Source: DAITQM01 sp036832975 (GTDB lineage Bacteria; Pseudomonadota; Gammaproteobacteria; Xanthomonadales; Wenzhouxiangellaceae). Taken from it: a stretch of DNA of 64,000 nt. Position 1 is the first letter of the stretch; each line of letters starts with the position of its first letter. The DNA is taken from positions 1-64,000 of the forward strand of contig DAITQM010000002.1 of the NCBI GenBank assembly GCA_036832975.1. Direction: 5' to 3'. The notes beneath the pieces were generated by a model. That model had not been told where the DNA came from. It did not search any database and was given only the letters and a program-made list of their open reading frames with translations. Positions 55,431 through 61,266 of the stretch are shown one piece after another. The position numbers and the translations under genes are program-made.

Positions 55431-56762
55431 TCAAACATTTTGCTGTACGGCTTTGTCCTGCTCGCCAAGCTCCAGCCGGAAACCTGGATAGACAAAGGCG
55501 GTCTTGATCGTTTCGCAGTCCTGTTCGGATACGCCTTCACGGCGGGCGGTTTCATACCAGGTCGCCGCGACGTGCTCTTCCATTTCTGCGATAAGGGATT
55601 TCGCCTCTTCGAACTTGAGATAGAAGCGAGCGCTTTGCGAGAGCAGGTTCTCGGCATGGGCGTAGCGGCGCAGATCGCCGCAGCTCAAGGCAAGGTCGCG
55701 CCGCTCCAGGCTAACCGGCATCGATGGCGTCAGGTCATAGGCTGGCGAGAGCTTCCAATCCCTGTCTTTGGCGATCATCGCGTGGTTGCGCGGGTGATCG
55801 TCGATGTTCGAGATCAGGGCGTTAAAGCACATACGGCGGAACAGCTCGTTGGCGTCTTGTTTCGGGTCCGCGGAAATGCGGCGCAGTTCTTCGGCCATCA
55901 GTACATAGGACCAGCGGTCGCGGTGTTGATGCGTGTCTTCGGTGCGCAGCAGGGTCAGGCCGCTGATCATGCGCGCGCGCAGATAGCCGTTTACGGTTTT
56001 TTCACGGTCAAAGCGCTTGACAAGCAACACGTCCCGGTCACCCACCGTCACGATACGGCTTTCTGCGCTCCGGACGCCACAGGCGCGGGCGAGCACGAGC
56101 ATGGTATGCTCGACTCGCGCATGGTTCCACTTGTCGTCCGGGCGATTGAATTTTGCAATCCATAGCCCGTCATCATCTTCGACCACGACTTTAGGCCGCG
56201 CCCCGCCCATCGACGTGCCGATCAGCATCAAATCCTCGACCTGATCGGCTTCCGGGCCTTGCGGAACCTCTTCATCGGCGATGATCGCCTCGGCGAGGCG
56301 CAGTAATTTTTTCAGGTCGAGTGTCTTGTTGAAGTGTCGCTTCGGAGAAGGTGGCTCCGGCCCCAAGCCGAATCCCAGCGCGCCGGCGCGATCGTCCGGA
56401 GCATAGAGCAGGTAATCAAGCTCGCCCAGTTGCGGCTTGCCGACATGTTTTTCAATAACGCAGCGGCCCCAGTAATCAGGACCGGCATCGCGGAGCGCGC
56501 CGAACACGCCTTTGAGCGCGGTCGTGCGGTAGGTTGTCATGCCAAGCTTGAGTTCGACCGGATCGATCGGCACGGCCTCTTTACGCTCAAGATAGCTGCG
56601 TCCATAGACGAAACGTCCGACTGGGTCGCCGGCGCGGTCCACATTCAGAACGAACTTACCCGCCGCCACGAACTCGGTCTCGCCGGGCAGCGTGATATAA
56701 ACGAAGCACTCCGTTGCGCCGGGCTTAGAAGTCACTGTCGAGATCTTCCGTTGCGCGGGCAC
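55431..56762 (-). CDS. hipA: HipA-family kinase toxin (module 2)
   Basis: A 443-residue HipA kinase only distantly similar to the copy at 49197. The Gly-rich loop is TSMGGARPKVVV, followed by WIAKFNRPDD, DVLLVKRFDRE, catalytic NIDDHPRNHAMI (near 330) and metal site LSPAYDLTPSM. The different N-terminal domain and target loop suggest a different substrate. It overlaps hipB by 38 nt, with hipB upstream. Confidence 0.92.
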   Translation of the reverse strand: MPAQRKISTVTSKPGATECFVYITLPGETEFVAAGKFVLNVDRAGDPVGRFVYGRSYLERKEAVPIDPVELKLGMTTYRTTALKGVFGALRDAGPDYWGRCVIEKHVGKPQLGELDYLLYAPDDRAGALGFGLGPEPPSPKRHFNKTLDLKKLLRLAEAIIADEEVPQGPEADQVEDLMLIGTSMGGARPKVVVEDDDGLWIAKFNRPDDKWNHARVEHTMLVLARACGVRSAESRIVTVGDRDVLLVKRFDREKTVNGYLRARMISGLTLLRTEDTHQHRDRWSYVLMAEELRRISADPKQDANELFRRMCFNALISNIDDHPRNHAMIAKDRDWKLSPAYDLTPSMPVSLERRDLALSCGDLRRYAHAENLLSQSARFYLKFEEAKSLIAEMEEHVAATWYETARREGVSEQDCETIKTAFVYPGFRLELGEQDKAVQQNV

Positions 56763-57066
56763 GGACGCGGCCGCTTGACAGCTCCAGGCTCAGCCCTTCC
56801 TCGTCACGGGTCGGATCGGCAAGGGCATCTAATGGACCCAGCAAATCATAGGCCCATAGCAGGGCGGTATAGACGACGATCCCTGTCGAGGGGTTGCCTT
56901 TTTCAGCGCCCGAAACGGCGCGCGAACCCGTGCCGATCTTTTTCGCGACCTCATCGATCGTCAGGTTCCGCCGCAGCCGGGCCGTGCGCAGGTTTGCGCC
57001 CAGGCGCTTGATCGCCTGTTCGACCGGATAGGGTGGTGTCTCGCTCAATAGATTCTTTGCTACCAT
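56725..57066 (-). CDS. hipB: HipB-like XRE antitoxin (module 2)
   Basis: A 113-residue antitoxin with a helix-turn-helix at about 20-75 (GANLRTARLRRNLTIDEVAK, GTGSRAVSGAEKGNP) and an acidic tail. Its promoter region carries two palindromic sites centred about 31 bp apart (57069-57080 and 57099-57112), fitting cooperative binding by HipB dimers, as known for E. coli hipBA. Confidence 0.9.
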   Translation of the reverse strand: MVAKNLLSETPPYPVEQAIKRLGANLRTARLRRNLTIDEVAKKIGTGSRAVSGAEKGNPSTGIVVYTALLWAYDLLGPLDALADPTRDEEGLSLELSSGRVRARATEDLDSDF

Positions 57067-57068
57067 AT

Positions 57069-57080
57069 GCGCTTAAGAGC
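57069..57080. promoter_or_regulatory. Putative HipB operator, proximal
   Basis: GCGCTTAAGAGC, one change from the perfect palindrome GCTCTTAAGAGC, starting 3 bp upstream of the hipB start codon. Confidence 0.55.
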
Positions 57081-57098
57081 CGTTTATCTAGGTTAGAT

Positions 57099-57112
57099 TG
57101 CTCTTAAGAGCA
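57099..57112. promoter_or_regulatory. Putative HipB operator, distal
   Basis: TGCTCTTAAGAGCA is a perfect 14-bp palindrome, centred about three helical turns from the proximal site. Confidence 0.65.
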
Positions 57113-57150
57113 TATCAGGCTTCTAAGTCCAAGTCAAGGAGGCTACTCTT

Positions 57151-57306
57151 AGCAGGCTGTTGAAAAACAGCCTGCTAATCCAGGCCACGGATGGCCCGGC
57201 GAAATCAGGCGCTGCTCAGTGGCTGATTTCGGGAGCGCAGCGAAAGTCGCGCCTTTCGCAAGCGACGTTGAAAAACGCCAGGATGGCGTTTTTCAACAAC
57301 CTGTTA
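57151..57306. repeat. Hairpin-rich REP-like element 1 (156 bp)
   Basis: It starts with the perfect hairpin AGCAGGCTGTT-GAAA-AACAGCCTGCT (57151-57176) and ends with GTTGAAAAACGCC...GGCGTTTTTCAAC (57267-57297) plus AACCTGTTA. The outer ends are imperfect inverted repeats of each other. It sits between hipBA operators and the brnTA module. A related array is at 60079-60251. Confidence 0.8.
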
Positions 57307-57485
57307 AGGGCATATAAACGACGATAATCTGCTCTTAATAGGATCAGCAGGCTGGTTTTGTCATATTTGACCTGCGGAGCGGCACGTCAAGCCTTTCGGC
57401 ACTCCTTTGACCGGGTTTTCTCAGAAACAAGAACCCTAACCATGCTCCATGAACTAGGAACAGCTCAGCATTCAGCATTTCCCAT

Positions 57486-57504
57486 GGGGGCGTCCACGAT
57501 TTCT
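57486..57504 (+). repeat. Island junction motif
   Basis: GGGGGCGTCCACGATTTCT, preceded by CATTCAGCATTTCCCATG, the same left flank as at 59088. Confidence 0.75.
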
Positions 57505-57540
57505 ACTCTTCGGGAGAAAGGGCCGAGTGGCCAAATTGTC

Positions 57541-57560
57541 GGTGGGTGTCCAGCCTCTCG
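57541..57560 (+). repeat. Island junction motif, variant copy
   Basis: GGTGGGTGTCCAGCCTCTCG, the partner of the variant at 51304-51323, 27 bp upstream of the brnT -35 box. Confidence 0.55.
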
Positions 57561-57586
57561 AGCCTCTCTGTTGCCTCTCTTCCCTC

Positions 57587-57615
57587 TTGACATGTAGGCA
57601 TAATATATGCATATT
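57587..57615 (+). promoter_or_regulatory. brnTA: Putative brnTA promoter with internal operator
   Basis: A perfect -35 box TTGACA (57587-57592) is followed after 17 bp by CATATT (57610-57615). The palindrome ATATGCATAT (57605-57614) covers the -10 box, a likely site for repression by BrnA. Transcription would begin near 57622, at the preferred brnT ATG, so the message may be almost leaderless. Confidence 0.5.
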
Positions 57616-57621
57616 GTATCG

Positions 57622-57888
57622 ATGGAGGTAGAATTCGATCCAGCCAAAGCCGTTGCAAATCGTAGAAAGCACGGTGTCCGCTTCGCGGATGCCGAACAAG
57701 CGTTACGGGATCCGTTCGCGTTGACGATTGAAGATCCTGATGCCGGCGGCGAAGCGCGCTTTATTACGCTTGGAACAGATGCTCTCGGTCGCGTACTGGT
57801 TGTGATCCACACTCCGCGTAATGGGCGGACGCGCATAATTTCCGCTCGAAAGGCAAGCCCCAGTGAGGCGGAGCAATATCATGCGTAA
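57622..57888 (+). CDS. brnT: BrnT toxin
   Basis: An 88-residue RelE-fold ribonuclease toxin. It has the BrnT pattern EFDPAKAVANRRKHGVRFADA, followed by DPDAGGEARFITLGTD and TRIISARKAS. ATG 57622 is favoured because an ATG at 57607 lies inside the predicted promoter. The toxin gene is first and overlaps brnA by 8 nt, the usual order for this family. Confidence 0.9.
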   Translation: MEVEFDPAKAVANRRKHGVRFADAEQALRDPFALTIEDPDAGGEARFITLGTDALGRVLVVIHTPRNGRTRIISARKASPSEAEQYHA

Positions 57889-58129
57889 AGAGTACGATTT
57901 CAGCAAGGGGCGGCGCGGCGCCGTTATCCCTTCTCCCGGCAAGACCCGCATTACGATTATGCTCGATAACGACGTGATCGAAGCCTTCCGCACGCGCGCG
58001 GAAAAACAGGGAATCGGATACCAGACCGCGATCAATCAAGCGCTGCGCGCGGCAATTCAGAACGAAGCGCCGTTAACGGCGAAAGCCCTGCGTGAAATTC
58101 TTCGCCAGGAATTGCAACATGCGGAGTGA
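57881..58129 (+). CDS. brnA: BrnA antitoxin
   Basis: An 82-residue ribbon-helix-helix antitoxin. The N-terminal YDFSKGRRGAV stretch and the helix pair (TIMLDNDVIEAFRTRAEKQG, YQTAINQALRAAI) are characteristic of BrnA. ATG 57881 overlaps the end of brnT by 8 nt. It should repress the operon through the palindrome in the promoter. Confidence 0.9.
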   Translation: MRKEYDFSKGRRGAVIPSPGKTRITIMLDNDVIEAFRTRAEKQGIGYQTAINQALRAAIQNEAPLTAKALREILRQELQHAE

Positions 58130-58200
58130 TCCGTGAGTGTCGGATGTTGGATTTTGGTGTGACAGGGCGGAGGCGTCCATCTCATCATTCAGCATTTTCC

Positions 58201-58220
58201 ATAGTGTCCAGGAATTCGTC
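58201..58220 (+). repeat. Island junction motif, degenerate copy
   Basis: ATAGTGTCCAGGAATTCGTC, preceded by CATTCAGCATTTTCCAT, the left flank seen at 57486 and 59088. It lies 10 bp before the 3' end of the RelE/ParE-like gene. Confidence 0.5.
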
Positions 58221-58230
58221 CCTATTTTTT

Positions 58231-58542
58231 TCACGGCCGCACGAAGATGGTGTGATCGCCGACCCGGCGCCAGCGGATGGCGGGCTTATCGTCGATCGTT
58301 ATCCACTCGAAGGTGGCGCGGCCATCCGGACCGGAAAAGCTCCACGTCATCTCCCAAATCCCGGGTGCGCCCTTCATGGGCTTGACGCGCAACGAAGCAG
58401 GCCAGCTTGCACCAGAGTTGACGGTGAAACGCTCGGCCGCCGGCGCAAAATGTTCGCGCACCACACTGCGAAACAATTCCTCATGGTCGGGATTGAGACG
58501 CTCGAGGTCGCGGTCGAACGCCGGCGTACGTTCGAACTTCAC
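58231..58542 (-). CDS. RelE/ParE-family toxin
   Basis: A 103-residue basic protein with the RelE/ParE pattern: MKFERTPAFDRDLERL at the start, LRVKPMKGAPGIWEMTWSF in the core and a C-terminal WRRVGDHTIFVRP. Which RNA or enzyme it attacks cannot be told. It overlaps the AbrB-type antitoxin by 4 nt. RelE-like toxins more often pair with RHH or Phd-type antitoxins, so this pairing is less usual. Confidence 0.8.
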   Translation of the reverse strand: MKFERTPAFDRDLERLNPDHEELFRSVVREHFAPAAERFTVNSGASWPASLRVKPMKGAPGIWEMTWSFSGPDGRATFEWITIDDKPAIRWRRVGDHTIFVRP

Positions 58543-58826
58543 CGCCGCCGGCGCCGATCCACGTCGGCGAACAATTCGTCGATGCCGTCGCTCCGCATGA
58601 CCTCACCCCGCTCGACGTGCTCGTCCACCTCCCGCTCCAGCCGCTGCCAGCGCTCGGACCAAAACCAAGCTTGATCGGCGGGCACGGAGATCACCGGCCG
58701 CAGCTCGATCACACCGTCTGCGCGCACCGTCAATTCGATCTGCGTGCCGCGCTCGATCCCAAGACGCTGGCGCAATTCGGCCGGGAGGGTCAGCGTGCCG
58801 CGACGTTGAATGGTGACAACAGCCAT
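58539..58826 (-). CDS. AbrB/MazE-type antitoxin
   Basis: A 95-residue protein. The N-terminal AbrB swapped hairpin (VVTIQRRGTLTLPAELRQRLG, RADGVIELRPV) binds DNA, and a charged C-terminal helix (ERWQRLEREVDEHVERG) should bind the toxin. ATG 58826 begins the conserved domain; ATG 58862 would add 12 residues. Upstream of and overlapping its toxin by 4 nt. Confidence 0.88.
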   Translation of the reverse strand: MAVVTIQRRGTLTLPAELRQRLGIERGTQIELTVRADGVIELRPVISVPADQAWFWSERWQRLEREVDEHVERGEVMRSDGIDELFADVDRRRRR

Positions 58827-58913
58827 AGATGACAGTATATCCGCTTTACGGTCATGCGGCAATGCGAACGAAGCGGTTAACCGATCACTGAGCGCTGGGC
58901 ACTTTTTTGGAGC

Positions 58914-58995
58914 TGCGTGCGCCAGAAAATACGAAATACTTCAGATTTTGTGTGTAATCCAGAGGTTTATTGAAAGGGCAGGGTGGGCGCCTGCC
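58914..58995 (+). repeat. Diverged repeat, copy 1
   Basis: About 75 bp (from GCGCCAGAAAATACGAA to GAAAGGGCAGGGTGGGC) resembling 60004-60075. It lies upstream of the AbrB/RelE module on its promoter side. Confidence 0.5.
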
Positions 58996-59087
58996 GAAAT
59001 CGCGTCTTGCCGGCCTGTCATCAAAAACCAGGAACCAGGAACCAGGAACAACTCATCATTCATCACTCATCATTCAGCATTACCCAT

Positions 59088-59107
59088 GGGGGGTGTCCAC
59101 GATTTCT
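59088..59107 (+). repeat. Island junction motif
   Basis: GGGGGGTGTCCACGATTTCT, preceded by CATTCAGCATTACCCAT and by short tandem repeats (GGAACCA three times; TCATCATTCA-type units). It ends 7 bp before the 3' end of the GNAT toxin. Confidence 0.75.
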
Positions 59108-59114
59108 TTTTCTT

Positions 59115-59627
59115 CTACCGGGCCAATGTCCGTTTGATGTCCTTGACTAGCAGCACGAGATGGAGGTCGTCCGTAGGGCTTTGTTCGAACTCCGGGATTA
59201 GATGTTTGTAGAAAGCACGGGCGCGGTCGGATTCAGCATGCACGAGCAGTCCACGGCAGCCGATTTCGTTGCTGATCGCCGCCACGCGGCGCAGAACGAC
59301 CTGGAGCAATCCGGCGCCGAGACCATTGCCTTCATGTTTCTTGTGGACGCCGAGTCGCGCAAGCAGCGCAACCGGATGTGGATAGCGACCGGCACCCTTG
59401 ACCAGCCGCTTGGGTGCGTCGTCGGTGTCGATCTGGGCCATTGTCCACGTGTAGTACGCAACTACCTCGTTACTACCGGTCGGAGTAACGACAAACACTT
59501 TCGTTGCGCCAGATGCCGTAGACTGCCGCGCATGGCGGCGCAGCCATTCAGTCTGTTCGACTGAACTGCAGACGAATCCGTCGAGTTCGTGGCGGGATTC
59601 GAGGGGTTCCGGAGGGCAGTAACTCAC
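59115..59627 (-). CDS. GNAT acetyltransferase toxin (TacT-like)
   Basis: A 170-residue GNAT enzyme that, by family analogy, acetylates aminoacyl-tRNA and blocks translation. The acetyl-CoA loop is HEGNGLGAGLL near 105-115. The N-terminal PPEPLESRHELDGFVCS and WLRRHARQS segments are typical of TacT-type toxins. GTG 59627 is preferred because it gives the GTGA overlap with the antitoxin stop; ATG 59708 would overlap the antitoxin by 85 nt. Confidence 0.88.
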   Translation of the reverse strand: MSYCPPEPLESRHELDGFVCSSVEQTEWLRRHARQSTASGATKVFVVTPTGSNEVVAYYTWTMAQIDTDDAPKRLVKGAGRYPHPVALLARLGVHKKHEGNGLGAGLLQVVLRRVAAISNEIGCRGLLVHAESDRARAFYKHLIPEFEQSPTDDLHLVLLVKDIKRTLAR

Positions 59628-59911
59628 CCGGCGAACGGGGAGGGGCGGCGCATCAGCTTGCGAAGACCGGGCAAATTCCGCGTCGGTCGCGCGTTGATCG
59701 CTTCCCACTCGGCGAGCGCTTCGGCCGGCAGCGAGAAGCGGTTCCGATCGGCGAGTATTCGCTGCGCCGCCGCCGCCAGGCTGGCTTCAGCGAATTCCGT
59801 GAGGCTGCATCCGGATGCCTTCACGGCGCGATCAATCAATTGCCGAACCGCAGGGGTTGTCCGGAATTCGATCCGGTCTTCGCGGATACGCTCTCTCATC
59901 GCTTTAATCAC
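59624..59911 (-). CDS. DUF1778 antitoxin (TacA-like)
   Basis: A 95-residue ribbon-helix-helix antitoxin of the DUF1778 family. RIEFRTTPAVRQLIDRAV and CSLTEFAEASLAAAAQ are the DNA-binding part, and the C-terminal tail (LSLPAEA-like AEALAEWEAI) should bind the acetyltransferase. It is upstream and overlaps its toxin by 4 nt. Confidence 0.9.
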   Translation of the reverse strand: MIKAMRERIREDRIEFRTTPAVRQLIDRAVKASGCSLTEFAEASLAAAAQRILADRNRFSLPAEALAEWEAINARPTRNLPGLRKLMRRPSPFAG

Positions 59912-60003
59912 TTCCTGAACGTGTGGCCAGTGTACGGCAACTCGGAAATAATAGCAAGCAGGTGCGCCGTTACCAGCGGGCTAGTGAGATCTCATTAGGC
60001 GTC

Positions 60004-60075
60004 ACGTGGCCGGAAAATACGAATCCCTTCGGGTTTTTTGCGCGATCCCGAGATTTCATGAAAGGGTGTGGCGAA
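60004..60075 (+). repeat. Diverged repeat, copy 2
   Basis: About 72 bp (CGTGGCCGGAAAATACGAA to GAAAGGGTGTGG) resembling 58914-58995, here upstream of the DUF1778/GNAT module in the same relative place. Confidence 0.5.
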
Positions 60076-60078
60076 CGC

Positions 60079-60251
60079 TAGCAGCCTGTTGATTAACAGG
60101 TTGTTGAAAAAGGGCTCTCCTGCCCTTTTTCAAGTCGCGAGTCCGGTACATGCCCGGACTCGCTCTCGTCGGATCAAGCACTGACGCGCTTGATCCGCGT
60201 GCGGAACATCCCTGTTCCGCCTTAACAGGCTGTTTTTCAACAGCCTGTTAA
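60079..60251. repeat. Hairpin-rich REP-like array 2 (173 bp)
   Basis: A row of hairpins: CCTGTT-GATT-AACAGG (60085-60100), AAAGGGC...GCCCTTTTT, GAGTCCGG...CCGGACTC, GGATCAAG...CTTGATCC, GCGGAACA...TGTTCCGC, and finally the perfect 13-bp stem TTAACAGGCTGTT-TTTC-AACAGCCTGTTAA (60222-60251). It shares its end hairpins with 57151-57306. Confidence 0.8.
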
Positions 60252-60390
60252 ACCAGCAATCAGAAGCCCGCAACTGAGAACGGACAACAAACAACCAAAA
60301 AGCAGTGACTGGCCAGGAATGTCGTGCTCCTTTTTTTTGCGCCCACCAGAGCACCTTGAAAAACGATAGCCGAGAGGTTACACTACTCAG

Positions 60391-60863
60391 ATGATAAAAA
60401 ACTTCCGCCACAAAGGGCTCAAACTCTTATTCGAGCAAGGAGACCGGCGGAAGGTGCAGTTACTAGTCCAACCGCAAGTATTGCCACATTCAGCTTGTCT
60501 CTCAGCGTTCGTGGCAAGGCGTTGGCGCGAAGTGCGTAGCCGGGCCTACGTTGAGCGCCAACAACGCAGTCCACGGGCGCTGAGAGGCAAGCCCTGCGGG
60601 GGCTCCGGACGAATCCGCCTGCGGCGTTAAAGTACCTCGACATAGAATTACTATGCCTTCGGCACTTTGCCTTGCAGGCGAATCCGTCCGGAGCCCTGAA
60701 TGTGGCAATACTTACGGTTGGACTAGTAAACCATGCGGACAAATTGGAACGAATCCTGGCGCGCCTGGAGGAGGCACCCAAGGTTTCCAATATGGACTTG
60801 CCTGGTTTCGGATTGCATCCATTGAAAGGAGACCTTGCCGGTTTTTGGTCGGTGACGGTCTGA
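60391..60863 (+). pseudogene. higB: higB toxin gene disrupted by an inserted element
   Basis: The first 23 codons (MIKNFRHKGLKLLFEQGDRR...) and, after 60729, HADKLERILARLEEAPKVSN followed by LPGFGLHPLKGDLAGFWSV are the two parts of a HigB/RelE-type RNase. Between them a 270-bp inverted-repeat element (60460-60729) has inserted, and the joined frame is broken. The 3' part also stops at WSVTV, before the usual C-terminal strand with the catalytic region. The toxin should be inactive. The stop TGA overlaps the higA start. Confidence 0.85.
60460..60729. mobile_element. MITE-like element, family 2 (270 bp) inside higB
   Basis: Terminal inverted repeats of 34 bp with one mismatch, beginning TTACTAGTCCAACCG and ending with its complement. 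Internal inverted repeats include GTTGGCGC...GCGCCAAC. No coding capacity for a transposase. It differs from family 1 in ends and length, and no other copy is seen in the window. Confidence 0.85.
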
Positions 60864-61147
60864 TGAAAAATCCACCACACCCGGGGCTTTCCATCCGGCA
60901 TGACTGCATGGAGCCCTTGGGACTGAGCGTTACTCAAGCGGCCAAGGTACTGGGCGTCAGCCGTAAACAACTTTCTGATCTGGTCAATTGCCATGCTGGC
61001 ATTTCCCCGGAGATGGCCATTCGACTCGACAAGGCGTTTGGCGGAGGCGCCGTGACCTGGGTACGATTACAGGCGGCCTACGACCTTTCGCAGGCGCTGA
61101 AACACGCAGACGAGATCAAGGTCAATCGGTATTCGTCGGCCGCATAG
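60863..61147 (+). CDS. higA: HigA antitoxin (orphaned)
   Basis: A 94-residue XRE antitoxin of the HigA/VapI family: HPGLSIRHDCMEPLGLSVTQ, then AKVLGVSRKQLSDLVNCHAG, ISPEMAIRLDKAFGG and TWVRLQAAYDLSQA. ATG 60863 overlaps the TGA of the higB remnant by one base. It is intact although its toxin is broken, so it may persist as a regulator or as protection against related toxins. Confidence 0.92.
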   Translation: MKNPPHPGLSIRHDCMEPLGLSVTQAAKVLGVSRKQLSDLVNCHAGISPEMAIRLDKAFGGGAVTWVRLQAAYDLSQALKHADEIKVNRYSSAA

Positions 61148-61183
61148 AGAATGACATCCGCAGTCCGAAATCCGCAATCAGAA

Positions 61184-61203
61184 GGGGGGTGTCCACGATT
61201 TCT
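61184..61203 (+). repeat. Island junction motif
   Basis: GGGGGGTGTCCACGATTTCT, preceded by TCCGCAATCAGAAG as at 55381. It is the last copy, just before ugd. A TATAAT hexamer lies 6 bp downstream (61209-61214). Confidence 0.75.
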
Positions 61204-61208
61204 TGGGC

Positions 61209-61214
61209 TATAAT
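61209..61214 (+). promoter_or_regulatory. Possible -10 box of the second ugd
   Basis: A perfect TATAAT 53 bp before the start codon. No good -35 box is seen at 17 bp; the junction motif occupies that place. Confidence 0.35.
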
Positions 61215-61266
61215 AAACGTATCCTGAGTAACTAGCTTAAAATCTCATTGAACTAGGGAGTAACGG

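Larger units (their letters stand above)
57067..57606. other. Spacer between hipBA module 2 and brnTA
   Basis: 540 bp without a gene. It holds the two hipB operators, a 156-bp hairpin-rich element, a degenerate third operator-like stretch (57304-57341, with GCATATAA and CTGCTCTTAATAGG), two junction motifs and the brnT promoter. Confidence 0.7.
59912..60390. other. Spacer with hairpin array
   Basis: 479 bp without a gene. It contains the second copy of the diverged repeat (60004-60075) and the REP-like array (60079-60251). The last 130 bp hold the putative promoter of the broken higBA pair; I see nothing else. Confidence 0.65.

Noticed and set aside
53744..61203. Integron attC sites at the module junctions
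   Set aside because: The motif lacks the attC core GTTRRRY/RYYYAAC pairs and paired arms, and no integron integrase is in the window, so the cassette idea needs another mechanism.
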